This document shows positions 52,891 through 63,990 of a stretch of 64,000 nt of DNA, piece by piece (the stretch's first letter is position 1; each line of letters opens with the position of its first letter). A program made the translations under genes and the position numbers. The notes under the pieces were generated by a model. That model made no database searches, had not been told where the DNA came from, and saw only the letters and a program-made list of their open reading frames with translations. Where the stretch lies: assembly GCF_048128805.1 (NCBI RefSeq), contig NC_135997.1:3638470-3702469 (forward strand), written 5' to 3'. This DNA comes from Centroberyx gerrardi. Its lineage: Eukaryota; Chordata; Actinopteri; Beryciformes; Berycidae.

Positions 52891-53168
52891 AGTGGTTCCA
52901 AAAGTGGGATCCGGGGACCTCCAGGGGTCCTGGAGGGGGTTCCGGGGGGTCCCCAGCCATATGAGCGGTGTAATTTCACTATTATTTCACTCCCTAGAAG
53001 TTAGGACAATAAGAGAGTGTGTAAGGATGGCTACTTTGTTTATAGGTTTCACTGCACCCACTGTTAAGCCTTATCTAACAATTTCAGACAAATTATTATC
53101 ATATTAGGGTCCCTCGCCTCATTTATCTATTTGCAGGTCATTGTCATAAAAAAGTTTGCGAATGCTTG
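52891..53168. mobile_element. Diverged hAT MITE, relative of 10392-10722
   Basis: The left end 'cagtggttccaaaagtggga' and following 'tccggggacctccaggggtc' closely follow the element at 10392. The right end is eroded ('gaatgcttg' in place of 'gaatcactg'). Possible imperfect flanks atgtagac and ctgtatac. Confidence 0.65.
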
Positions 53169-53956
53169 CTGTATACCCAACAGTTGAGTAAAAGACCCAT
53201 GCATAAAACACAGGTGTCTGTTTTACGTTGAGCATTTTTAACTTGCAGAAAAGTGGTTCAAGTTGTTTTCCTCAAATATCACAAAATGAGTAGATTTCTC
53301 CAAGGTTTACACCAGCAACCCAAGACTTAAAAGTCCCATTTTATTCAGTTTTCATGATTTTGTTTTCAAATAATGGATAGGAATAATGTTCTTAGTAAAA
53401 AGTTTAATTGAATTAGTTAAATTGAATGTATTTGAAGACTAGGGTTGTCAAAAGATTTTTTAAGTATCAATTCAGATTTTTTGAAACAATATCAATATCC
53501 AGTGCACCATACATTTGATACCAGCCTCGCTGTTTCACACAAAACGTTAGCTTAAATTGACTTGTCAAACTGAAGGGTGAAATAAAAAGAAACAGAAATC
53601 TGTATTCATATACAGACACACACCGGCTCACAAACTGGAACTGCACTAATGGATGTTGATGCATATTCAGACACCAAGGGCTCTCCAGCATAGTGTGTTT
53701 CTGTGCCTGTTGTACAACAGTAACAGTATTCATTCTTTCACTGTTTAAATGGTTATCTCTGTTGGATAGGGCCTCTTCTGGTTTTACTGAGTGACCGGCT
53801 CTGTTTTGTTCGAGCGAGCTGTTTCCTCAACCTGACAGTCCTTTTACAGAAGAATACAGAGTTGACAGCACTCTTGTTGTATTTGAAACATGTCGGCTTC
53901 TGCCTTTAACTTATGTTCTGTATTGTTACTTTCACTTCCTCAAATTATCTTGAAAC
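53169..53956. other. Non-coding interval, nothing recognised
   Basis: No gene or element ends seen. Confidence 0.4.
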
Positions 53957-53959
53957 TAA

Positions 53960-54290
53960 GGCCACATCCACACTAATACATTTACGTTTTAAAACGCATA
54001 ACTTTTGCTACGTTTACGCCTAGCGTCCACACTACTCCGGCATTTTCGGACCCCTAAAACGGAGACTTTTGAAAACGCTGCTGACCCCGTTTTAGTTCGA
54101 AAACTCCGGGATTGCATTTTAGTCTGGACGGGCGGAAACAGAGACTTTTGAAAACGATGACGCAGACACCCACGTTCGCTTCCTGATTGGGTCTTATCAC
54201 TCACGACGTCCGCCTTGACCGCCTTATACTCTATACTATACGTTTTAAAACGCCGTTTTAAAATGAAAACGTATTAGTGTGGATGTGGCT
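53960..54290. mobile_element. Harbinger-like MITE with TAA flanks
   Basis: The ends 'ggccacatccacactaatac' and 'gtattagtgtggatgtggc' are inverted. TAA flanks both sides (53957-53959 and 54291-54293). Internal 'cgttttaaaacgc' blocks are mirrored. No transposase. Confidence 0.8.
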
Positions 54291-54293
54291 TAA

Positions 54294-56120
54294 TGAAACA
54301 GTATCATTTTGTTATCATAAAGAATAGCAATAGTTATAATTCATTTTACAAAATGCTGTTCTATTTTGTGTGCCTGAGGTGTTTCCTTTTGTTTAGTTTT
54401 TTTTTGCCATGGAGTTGAAAATCCCATTTATATCAATGAGACCTATGCACTGATGGATGACATGGAGTGTGTGAAAATATCGCAATCCAGTCCATCAAAA
54501 AAGTTTAAACTAGTTGAACGTGGAGCGGCGGTAAACGTCATCTGCTAACAGACTTCATCAGCCAATGAAATATGTGCAAACTGCTTTAAAAAGTTTTTGG
54601 GACACGATCAAAACAACACAACCTGGTGGTTTCAATGCAGACTTGTTTGTGATTCTGACAGATGACAAATGTCCCACGTGAACACCGCCTATAAGAACAG
54701 TCACAGTACTGGACCCTGATTGGCTGACAACAGCAGCTCCTCAAATTCAAATGAGGTAAACCTGCTGAGTGGAGGCTTTCCAGTTCAAATGCTGCTGAAA
54801 TGTTCAGCTGGCCTGATTGGACGGATTTCAGTAATTCTTTAGTGAGGGAGCCAATCAGGATCAAGTCCAGTTATAATGCGTTGACTGGAGTTAGTCTGAA
54901 ACTGCCTGGAAAAAAGGGATGGGTTATTGAAAATGTAATAACTTTAAATTTAACCAATTAAACAAAAACAAATTTTAACAATGTCTTCATTAAACATCTT
55001 TGATTATATATGTATATAAATAGAGGGAACCTATAATATGGGACCTTTAAAATCCAGACTATGGACAAGGAATGGCAATACATCTTCCTGCCTGATTATC
55101 AAGGGCGGGGAATGGGTAGATTTCCAGACTACGTATAGCTGAAAGATATGAGTTAGAGAGAAAAGGTTTTTATTGATATCTTCAAATCCAACATCACTAT
55201 GAAAAGGAGGTGAGGGGGTCAAACCCAAAAGGGCTTTGAAATGTCATTCAGATGTTTATTAAAGCGTCCAACTTGCAGTCCAGCAGGAGGATTATTGGGG
55301 ACCTTTATCGAAGTATATTATTGATGAAGGACTATTCAACTGGCTATATAAAGCAAAAATGGGGAAAAAAGACCTGGACATTGAAATTTCTCAGAAGGAA
55401 TGGGCATCTACAATGAGCACCACATACTCACACAGGAGAGACTGAAGAAAGACAAAAAACAAAACAAACTGGAATCCAGAACGAATGCTGGAGACGGTGC
55501 AGGCATTTCATGGCAGATCACTGTCATCTTCTGGTCGAAGTTGGGGGAAAAGTGGTACTGTCTCAAGTGTCTGGACTAAAATGCCTCAAGCATAGATTTA
55601 TAAATATTTTATACTTTTACTTCACACTGCTCTGGTTTTGAAACAGAGTTTGGTTGAAATCTGCAAAACTGCAAACAACTTTCTCAAAAATGTGATACAG
55701 CAACTGTTGTGTTATCTCAGACAAACTGGAACAAGCATGAATAAAATCTGGCTTGGTGTTGCAGACAGACAGACAGATTTTGATTTTTGGTTATGACAGC
55801 TGATTATCAGCTCAGCGACCAAAACCCAGAATTTCAATCAGAGATGTGTCTGAAAATCGATCAGTAAATGATTGAGTGGAGGTGTGGACAGGTTGACAAA
55901 GATGATTGTCAAAGTTGAAATAACGGTGGTGTGAGGATGAGAGGAAATCGAAGGGGGGCGGAGTCCCTTCCTGTGCAAAAGGCCCATAATTCCAAACTAC
56001 ACCCCTGGTTTTGCATAAAGTCTTTGTTCATGATGTCACGACAAAAGTATCAAGTTTGGAGACTGAGTTCACTTGTCTCTTTTTATTGCTATGGAACTGG
56101 GTAACGGTGATAAGTATTTG
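54294..56120. other. Non-coding interval, nothing firm
   Basis: No exon with splice sites is convincing. Around 54600-54860 several 'ttcaaatg.tgctgaa' phrases suggest old repeat debris. Confidence 0.4.
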
Positions 56121-56124
56121 TTAA

Positions 56125-56835
56125 AGAATAAGTTTGGTGATTTTGGACCTACAGTATATATATAATTTGCTTCTTCCATACCTGTAGTACTTGGACCCAC
56201 AGACAATACTGGCTCCAGAGTCAGCTGTCGGTTGAAACAGCGAGCTCCGCTGCCTCTTGCTGCTAACAATGAGTCCAAACTGTTTTTCAAAATATTTCCA
56301 GAAAAGCCAGTCTGTGAAAACGATACGAGAGCGACCGATGTATTTCTATCCACGACCCGGAAAGCAGCGGCACCGCACCGTTTCCACTCAGTGGATCGTC
56401 TTCTACCAAACTCTACTGTTTATAATCTGACCTGACCGTCCAGAACTAGATCACTCCGCCAGGAACCACCTTTCACCCCACAGCAGTCTGTGCTGCAGCA
56501 GAGAAAATTAGTTCTGTGATTTCCTGATTAGTGAAAATTGCGTAACGGAGGAACTGAGTCATGAAATCAGCGCTAATTTTCATTTATGTATTTCACATCT
56601 TTTCCGTTTACGGAAGGAGGAACTGAGTCGTGTTTACTCTCAGGTCCCTGTGGAGCCACAAACAGCTTTTTTGGAGATATTTTGACAAATATTTGGACTC
56701 ATTGTTCGCAGCAAGAGGCAACGGAGCTGTTTCAACCGACAGCTGACTCTGGAGCCAATATTCTCTGTGGGTCCAAGTACTACAGGTATGAAAGAGACAA
56801 ATTATATAAAGGTCCAAAATCACTGAACTTATCCT
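56125..56835. mobile_element. TTAA-target foldback element (711 bp, element T3)
   Basis: The tips 'agaataagtttggtgatttt' and 'cactgaacttatcct' start long imperfect arms of about 190 bp (to about 56320 and from about 56640), sharing 'gacccacagacaatactggc' type blocks and 'tgctgctaacaatgagtcc'. TTAA flanks both sides (56121-56124, 56836-56839). The tip resembles that of T1 (agGataag/agAataag). No coding capacity. Confidence 0.8.
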
Positions 56836-56839
56836 TTAA

Positions 56840-57992
56840 AAATTCTCATGGCAGTAAGACAATTACAAGATGCTGGCTCCTAACCCCTGACTCTGAATCA
56901 GTGGATAGAAACTGTGACCTGAAGATCTGAAGAAACTATTTCAATGACATCTGTTTACATAATATGCAAAATTAAATAACATTCTACCTGACATATTTTT
57001 AATCAAAATTGAATTATCCACAAATTCATGACCTTTGAATGTTGTTATGCTTGTGTAGTGTTTTGTTGTTTTTTTTAGTTTAGTTTTTTTTTAGAACCTT
57101 TTTGGGTCAAAGCAGTATATAACAGTTTTTCCAGCTGGTATGTCGAATCTTTGAAGCTCAACATCTCAGAGCTGCACTCCACCCAGACAGATGCAGATAA
57201 TTCCAAGCTCACAACATGTTAAATAATGAAACTGATCTCCGTTGCATTAAACTACATGGTAAAATAAAGATATAAAATATGCTAAAACTGTAATTTTCAA
57301 ATAATAACCCCTAATTTGTTTCAGATCTCATTTTGTGAGCGATTTTAATTAGCATTTGCTTTTTTATCATGAATTTAGACAACAGAATTCTACATCAGGA
57401 TAACTTGATATCATTATTATTCATCAACTACTGACAACAACTACTGAAAGATGATAAAATATTAAATCTAATTATGATATAGTGAACGGTATTTATTATA
57501 TGGAATGTAAGACTTCCAGTTTAAGGCTATAGAAAAAGCAGAGCAGTACTGGGACATATAGCCTACCTGTTACTTAACGGTCAAAAACATCTCATAACAT
57601 CTCAAAATCATAGTTAATGTAACCGGGAAGCATACAACTGAAAGTGAATGAAAGCAAAACTTGATGTGACTAACATTTCTTGTGCATTATACTCATTGTT
57701 TCTGCATGACTTCGTGTTCAATATGCAATAAAAAGGGAAACAAGAATAAAGTTGAAAACAAAACGAGTAGGTTTGCATATTCTCTCACCTTAAATTGAGC
57801 AGGTCGACTGTTTCAGTCCCGCTCTGTCTCTGATATTTGTCCAGGCGCTGTTCATTTTATCATCAGTCATTGGTGTAATGAAGATGCCTCACACTATTTA
57901 ATACACAAGACAAACCGTCTGCCAAATTGTGACCGGAGGACTTCGCGTTTAAGTTACGAGGAAACGGCAGCGACAGCAGCTCAGAAACCTAC
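56840..57992. other. Non-coding interval, nothing recognised
   Basis: AT-rich, with no gene-like segments. Confidence 0.4.
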
Positions 57993-58110
57993 CGAACAAA
58001 TGAAGGTGGTGTTTTTTTTAGTTATCTCATCTTTAAAGTTGGAGTGAGGCTGCACTGAAGTTTGCAGTGAGTCGCTGTGTCTCTGCAGCATCACCAAGCG
58101 CGTTGCATCT
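57993..58110 (-). promoter_or_regulatory. Candidate first (non-coding) exon and promoter zone of kcng4
   Basis: On the - strand a donor TTCG|GTAGGT ends at 57993, and the sequence just upstream (58080-58250) is less AT-rich with several CpGs. It could be a 5' UTR exon spliced to 51670. This is inferred from position and one splice-like site only. Confidence 0.25.
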
Positions 58111-58402
58111 CCAGCAGCGGAGTTGGAGGAATTAATATGATTTTGTCATCAGGTTGACGCTCCGCTTCCATTGGTCCGCGCTGCTTCCCGAGGAGAGAAT
58201 AAATGCGATTATCTAACGGCGGTGCCCTCCGAAAACCTGCCGCTGTATTTTCATCTGTGTTGGACAGCAGGATGATGATGGTGATGATGATAATGATCCT
58301 CCTCCACCTCCTCCTCCTCTTCCCCCCCTCCTCTTCCTCCTCCTCCTGTTTCCACCCTCCCTCCATCCATCTCTGTCGACTCTCCGTCTCTCTCTTCCTC
58401 TA

Positions 58403-59375
58403 CACTGTAAAAAAAAAAAAAAAAAACATTAAGGCACTTCAATTTAAAAACACAAGCTTGTTTTCTGCCTTGAAATTGCAAGTTGTACTTATTGCAAGTT
58501 AGATCACCACTGCTCTAAATGTAGTGAAACTAACTAGTAAAACAATAAGTTTAATCAACAAATGTTGACAAGAGTTTTCAGATGAATCCACTGATGAACC
58601 ACATTACAGTGTAATTTATTCTTTAATTAGTGAGACGGTTTTTAGTGTCCATTGGTCAGACTTTTGCAGAGTAGCGGGGTAAGGATTGAACTGGATACTA
58701 ATTTTCATCATGGTTATCAGTATTTACATTTTTCAGAGAAATAGGCTACACTTAACCACCTAACATACAGAAGGCACATGGAGGGTGCAAACCTCCACCA
58801 TCATTCCTATGACTTCAATTTTAAGTTAAATTGATTTCTTGACCCTGCAAACATCCCCTTAGGATTTGCCATCAAGTCTCCACCTCTGTTAGTTTCATGG
58901 CTACAAAACGATAATCATCTAATGGTGGAAATCTTAATCCAAATCACCAAAAAAATCAAATCAATTGTTCCTTGGCCCAAGGCCGATCCGTCCACCAAAT
59001 TTAATGGAAATCCATTCCTAAGTTTTTTAGATATCCTGCTGACAGACAGACAAACAAGCAGAAAATATAACCTCCTGTGGAGGTGACAGTCTCTATTCTG
59101 TAACTTTATTCATACAAGAAGGAAGGGTTTCTGGAGAGTTAACTCTAATGCAATGCATGCTGGGAAGTCTGCTAATAAGCTAACAATGTCTCTTATTCAA
59201 CTGTTACATGATCAGTTTAGTGAAAGCTTGGTAAGATGTTCCTTCAATTCATAATTTGAAGTCATGAACTCATGTTTTTAAGTTATAAAGCTGATAACTC
59301 AACTGAAGGTTGAAATTGTGATAAAGCTTAAAGATGAGTTAGTTTGACTATATTGCACTGAGGGTTTTTACAGTG
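58403..59375. mobile_element. 'cactgtaaaaa' MITE enlarged by an RTE-like tail
   Basis: The ends 'cactgtaaaaaaa' and 'gtttttacagtg' are inverted and flanked by TA. The mirrored 'caagttgtacttattgcaag' style interior is typical of this fish MITE. The RTE-like repeat at 58775-59088 is nested inside and accounts for part of its length. Confidence 0.65.
58775..59088 (+). repeat. RTE-like tail nested in the MITE
   Basis: 'ggtgcaaacctccaccatca' at the left and 'ataacctcctgtggaggtga' at the right are short inverted tips. 'tccttggcccaaggccgatc' and 'atcctgctgacagacagaca' match the copy at 48945. Confidence 0.65.
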
Positions 59376-59539
59376 TATGGTTGCTTGAATGTACAGGATC
59401 CTGACCCTTCAGTTTAAATTGGGCGCATACTGTAAGCCTTTGGTTTAATGCATCCAAAGCCTGATTGTTGATCACTGAAGTTTGAAGAGTCAGACATCCA
59501 AACAGAAAGAGGATTAATAAAGGACAGAAGACACAGAGA

Positions 59540-59670
<131 letters not shown>

Positions 59671-59879
59671 CAGGAGATGAGATAGAGAGGACTGTTGCTT
59701 ATTATGTCAGTCATGATTTGCATCTCTGCTTTGCAAGAGGCAGGTGGCTGTTCTGGACCAGGCGCAAATGAAAACCCTCTATGAAGCAGGATGAACGTGG
59801 CATCCATGCTCAGAAAATACAACCTGTGTAAAACACATTTTTGGTCGGTTTGGGAAATGAGGCTCCATCCAAGTTTGGA

Positions 59880-60125
59880 TTATGTATTTTGTAGCATTGC
59901 TGATGGACAGACACACTTAGGCCTACTATATGTTTTAGTATATTTTGCATATATTGTTATGTTTATTTTTCCAATTGATGTAATCTAGGAGTGTTACCTG
60001 ATTGGCTCAACATAGTATTGTCTCTCATTTCTGTAAAGATAACCTGATGAAGGTCCCAATGCTGAAATGTTGTTCCTAATAAAGATGCTCTAATAGCAAA
60101 GTTCAGTAGGCAGTGTGAGTATTCG
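59880..60125 (+). mobile_element. Penelope-like element fragment 3 (3' UTR only)
   Basis: 'acctgattggctcaacatag' then 'aacctgatgaaggtccc' and 'gaaatgttgttcctaataaa' and 'gcagtgtgagtattcgttcc' repeat the order seen at 40660-40830. No coding part is left. Confidence 0.6.
60040..60083 (+). ncRNA. Hammerhead-like motif in Penelope 3' UTR (copy 3)
   Basis: CTGATGA (60044-60050), A, GGTC, then TGCTGAAATGTTG. The CUGAUGA and GAAA boxes are kept but stem II no longer pairs fully, so it is likely inactive. Confidence 0.35.
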
Positions 60126-61394
60126 TTCCTTCCTACGCACCTGTCACCATGTTCTCAGGTGTGCAGAAGCTCTGCTGTTGGAAATTACAGCCAGCTGTTA
60201 CAGACCATCGTGCCTGGAGGAAGTACAGTGTGGCTATTGAAGATGACATCACTGTGAACCATGTCTGCCCTCCTCTTTAACCCTGTTCCACTTATCAACC
60301 TTGCCTGTCCAACAGTCGTGCCCTTCTAAGCCCCATAGGCAGCCCATACAGTCACTTTCTTGTCAGTTGTAACTGCAGAGTGTTATCCAGGGTTACATCA
60401 GTATTTACTGCAAAATACCACCAACCCCCCTCCCAAACCAATACAATCCAGTTCATTTAGATCAGGACAAAGAGCGACGTTGTAATAAGATGGCCTCTGA
60501 TCCCCAGGCTGATGAATGTCAGGGATTACGTGATAATCCACCGGCAGGAGGGAGGGAAGACTAGCGAGCATGCTGGGACAAAACGAGACTATAAGAACAT
60601 ACTGGGAAATTCAGTCAGAAGAATCAATCATGACTGTCAGCTGGTGGACTGGTGATAACCCTCCCCATTACTTTCTAGACCGTATTGTACTGGGAGTGGG
60701 TTGGGGGTTTCATGAATGCCTGAGATCATTATGTGTGTTAGGGAACACTAATCGTCATTTTCATATGGATGATAAAAGTTGCAGGTGTGCAGATAGTTCC
60801 GAATGGTTAATTCCAAGAATTAAATGAAATCAGTGCCTTTTTGGATATTTGTGTTATGAAGTAATGTGGATACTAGGTATTTTGACATATATTGATATTC
60901 AACCATAATCGTAGCCTTAATTAAAACTCAATAATTCTCTGCACCCATTCTGTGTGCCTGTACCCCTCTCTCTCCTTCCCTCATCAAACCTGTTTAGGTA
61001 CCTGTCAGGTAAGTAATAACTGACTTCAGCGGGAACAAGGGGGAGTGCACATAGGCAAGCCTACAGGGAGAACAGAGGGAAATTGCCCTCACAAAGGCAA
61101 AAACACCCCTGCCCCGTCCGCAGACTCCGGGGTCCTAGACGGTCCTGGGAGGTCCTCTGCCGTCCGCAGACGCAGGCGAGGTGGGAGACGCAGACGTTAG
61201 GTCAGCTAACGATGGCTGGGCTAACTAAATGAGCCCCCTGGTAAAGCAGCCAAGGCAAACTGGTGTCAGGTGACTTGGCAATATAAAACTGTTAGAATGT
61301 GGAATGTAACCTCTCTGGGGGAAGAAGCCTGAGCTGGTGTGAGAGGTTGGGCTCACCTCCACACACAGTTTTAGCTGTGGAACCAAACTCCTTT
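60126..61394. other. Non-coding interval, nothing firm
   Basis: A CpG- and G-rich patch at 61110-61200 ('gtccgcagactccgggg' and 'gccgtccgcagacgcagg', a near-direct repeat) is the only notable feature. Confidence 0.4.
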
Positions 61395-61685
61395 ATTTTG
61401 TATTTGTATACTTTATTATCCCCGTGGGAAATTTATCCTCTGCATTTGACCCATCCTATACACACACTAGGAGCAGTGGGCAGCCGCAGTACAGCACCCC
61501 GGGACCAACTCCAGTTCTTTTGCCAGTGCCACTGACCGGAGTATTAACCCTAACATACATGTCTTTAATGGTGGGAGGAAACCGGAGCAAACTCCACACA
61601 GAAAGGACCTAGGATGGACTGGGGTTCGAACCCAGGACCTTCTTGCGAGGCAACAGTGCTAACCACTGAGCCACCGTGCCGTCTA
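61395..61685 (-). repeat. SINE-like repeat with tRNA-related head
   Basis: On the - strand 'cacggtggctcagtggttag' and 'ggtcctgggttcgaacccc' are A- and B-box-like. Further along, 'cagtgggcagccgcagtaca' and 'tatccccgtgggaaat' (+ strand) complete an abundant fish repeat. Confidence 0.7.
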
Positions 61686-62130
61686 TAGGGGGTGGCTTCT
61701 AATATTCAGGAGTTGTCCAGGGTGTGGTGATACTAAACAGTCCCCGGCTGGCTGGGGAGTTTCTCCCAGCAGATGAGAGGGTCGCCTGAATGCCACTGTG
61801 TATTGTGGAGAGGAAAACTCTGACTGTTGTTTGTGCACAGGTGCCTAAGAGCAGTTCAGAATATTCATTGGAGATGATGGGTGGGGAGCTGGAGAAGGCT
61901 CCATCTGTTGACTCTATAGTCCTACTGGGGGATTTCAGCATTCATGTTGGCAACGACTGGGATACCAGGGAGTCATGCTTGGGAGGAATGGTATCCATGA
62001 TCGGAACCTGAGTGGTTTGTTATTATTGGACTTGTGTGCTAGTCATGGATTGTGCATAACAAACACCATGTTTTAAAAATAGGAGGTTCTTAAGTGTACA
62101 CGATACCAGAGCACCTGGGGTCAACTTTAT
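61686..62130 (+). pseudogene. LINE apurinic-type endonuclease relic
   Basis: A + frame to 62011 gives 'SEYSLEMMGGELEKAPSVDS', then 'IVLLGDFSIHVGNDWDTRES', close to the 'DSIVLLGDFNAHVGND..TW' core of exonuclease-endonuclease-phosphatase domains in fish LINEs. The Asn of GDFN is Ser here, which by itself should abolish activity. After the stop, other frames show 'LSGLLLLDLCASHGLCITNTMF', the usual following block. No reverse transcriptase follows. Confidence 0.75.
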
Positions 62131-62582
62131 CAGAACCATTTGCACATTTCATTTTGAGCGAGGAATCAACCAAAACCGAAACGAAAGTCTTTGCCTGCAG
62201 AAGCTTCACCTAAGTAATCGGTGTGAATCGGAATGAACTCTGTGACATGGCATCCATTTCTCTGCTGCGATGTTCTGAGGATCAGTTAGAGGGGGTGGAA
62301 AAAATAATGGTTACAATATAATTCAATCCAATACAATAGCCCTGCAATAAATACCAGCTTTGTGAAGCTCATAATGTTCAGTTTTTATAGACTGTGTCAC
62401 AGAGGTGTTGATTCAACTCTGTGGTCATTTTTGAGGCCGTAGTTTGTGGTGTTGTTTAGCAAATATCCCTTTAAGTGTCCTACAGTCAATGTTGGTGAGG
62501 CTGTACTTGTGATCACTCTTGTCTTTGCCAGTGCAGTTTGCCTGTGTTTGGCACGTCGTCATGATTTTTGAGACTTTTTTGA
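62131..62582. other. Non-coding interval, nothing recognised
   Basis: No gene or repeat end seen. Confidence 0.4.
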
Positions 62583-62742
62583 GAACTTCATATGACTCAT
62601 TTTTGTAGCTGCCTTTGTAGTTTTGATGTAGTTACTTCAAATGTAATGTCCTTTTGTAGTGTTTCTGTTATTTTGTCCACCCTCTGTAAATGACAATTAC
62701 AAAGGCAGCTACACAATGAGTCATATTCAGTTGAATATCAAT
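62583..62742. repeat. Foldback repeat
   Basis: 'atatgactcatttttgtagc' plus 'tgcctttgta' is mirrored by 'tacaaaggcagctaca' plus 'caatgagtcatatt' across about 75 bp. Confidence 0.8.
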
Positions 62743-62879
62743 TAGCAGTATGTGTCAGCTTTAAAAGAGGCCTGATAATCACCATTTTTATAAGTGAGAT
62801 TCTTTTTATTTATATATATATATTTTTTCCTTTTTATTAGAAAGTCAAGAGTGGAGGAAAGACTGGGGTAGAGAGAGTG

Positions 62880-62945
62880 AGGGGGATGACATGTGACAAA
62901 GGTCCTGGGCTGGATTTGAACCCAGGACATTGAGGTTAGTTGTGT
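62880..62945 (-). repeat. tRNA-like SINE fragment
   Basis: On the - strand 'gtcctgggttcaaatccagc' contains a B-box-like T arm. The A box is absent. Confidence 0.45.
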
Positions 62946-63013
62946 GTTTCATAACATAACATAAGACAATTGACTGGCACTTTGTTGATGTGTGACTGCA
63001 TGAATTTCTTTAC

Positions 63014-63109
63014 CTCTCCAGGTACAATGACCACTTCTCGCTGGACCCTGATGTCTTTAATTTTCGTACGTTTTTTCTCAACTCCCTGGAGCCAGTATTG
63101 CTCCATTTT
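63014..63109 (-). CDS. Candidate exon B of an unidentified gene
   Basis: On the - strand the acceptor 'tttaatttcag' and the donor GGAGAG|GTAAAG enclose 96 nt, open in phase 0: KMEQYWLQGVEKKRTKIKDI, then RVQREVVIVPGE. It follows candidate exon A with matching phase (0), 112 bp downstream. The peptide is charged, with no motif I recognise. The opposite strand is open too (44 codons after its own acceptor-like 'ttctttacctctccag'), so strand choice rests on the paired exon A. It may be part of a gene continuing beyond the window, or a spurious match. Confidence 0.45.
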
Positions 63110-63221
63110 CTGAAATTAAAAGAGCAAATTAGGCTGTCAACATTTACACTACAATAATTTCTAATTACAATCATTTAACTGGCTGCATGAAATACAAATC
63201 AGCTAAAAATGGTATGGTTAC

Positions 63222-63277
63222 CTCAGTGGTGCTATCCTGTCGTGAATGTTGGCTACCGCTGACGGAATAGGTTACAT
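63222..63277 (-). CDS. Candidate exon A of an unidentified gene
   Basis: On the - strand the acceptor 'ctttctttgacag' and the donor ACTGAG|GTAACC enclose 56 nt. Only one frame is open: two bases of a split codon, then VTYSVSGSQHSRQDSTTE, ending in phase 0. The Ser/Thr/Gln-rich peptide gives no family. Together with exon B it forms a continuous 50-codon reading. Confidence 0.45.
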
Positions 63278-63289
63278 CTGTCAAAGAAA

Positions 63290-63320
63290 GAGAGAGCGAC
63301 AGAGAGAGAGAGAGAGAGAA
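63290..63320. repeat. (GA)n microsatellite
   Basis: About 14 GA units with one GC interruption. Confidence 0.9.
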
Positions 63321-63589
63321 ATGGTGGGGGATTGAAAGATATACAAGTTGTGTATATAAGGGCTATATTGACACAATTTTAGATAGCTTGGAGAATTTGT
63401 ACTGCATAGCACACTCAGCACAATGCTCTAGCAATGGACACTTATTTTGCTGTTTCCAAACACAAATTAAAAATGCTGCTCATAGTGCAGAATGAAGTTT
63501 GGCTAGGGAGGTTAACATTGCTGATCCCAGAACAGATAATTTGTTACTTGATAATATTTAATGAACACTAGTTTAACTTTGCCCTGTGA

Positions 63590-63990
63590 ACAGGACAGAA
63601 AATAAATCTGCTCCCAGAACAGGCATGAGTCTTATAACCTACTGTAAATAAATCTGCCCCAAGAACAAGCTTGAGTCTTATAACCTACTGTAAATAAATC
63701 TGCCCCAAGAACAAGCTTGAGTCTTATAACCTACTGTAAATAAATCTGCTCCCAGAACAGGCATGAGTCTTATAACCTACTGTAAATAAATCTGCCCCCA
63801 GAACAAGCTTGAGTCTTATAGCCTACTGTGCTCGGGGCAGATATAGGACAAGACTGCCCAAATACTAAATGATCCAGAATTCTTCTCTTCCCCCATAACT
63901 AGTTTAATTCTGCCCTGGGAACAGGACAGAAAATAAATGAGTCTTATAGTCTACTGTAAATAAATCTGCCCCCAGAGTTTTATAATCTAC
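63590..63990. repeat. 46-bp minisatellite
   Basis: The unit 'aataaatctgccccaagaac', 'aagcttgagtcttataacct', 'actgta' is repeated about five times from 63601, then in degenerate form to about 63990. A flanking phrase 'gaacaggacagaaaataaat' occurs at both 63588 and 63919, showing a larger duplication. Copies differ at a few fixed positions (ctccc/cccca, ggca/agct). Confidence 0.95.

Noticed and set aside
58091..58481. Glu/Gly- and His-rich frames on the - strand
   Set aside because: They translate a CCT/GAT-rich simple-sequence patch (58270-58370).
61560..61685. Possible functional tRNA gene on the - strand
   Set aside because: The promoter boxes are good but flanking sequence is a known-style dispersed repeat and the cloverleaf is incomplete.
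63601..63960. Regular direct repeats that could suggest a CRISPR array
   Set aside because: The units abut with no unique spacers, the unit is 46 bp, and the context is vertebrate; it is a minisatellite.
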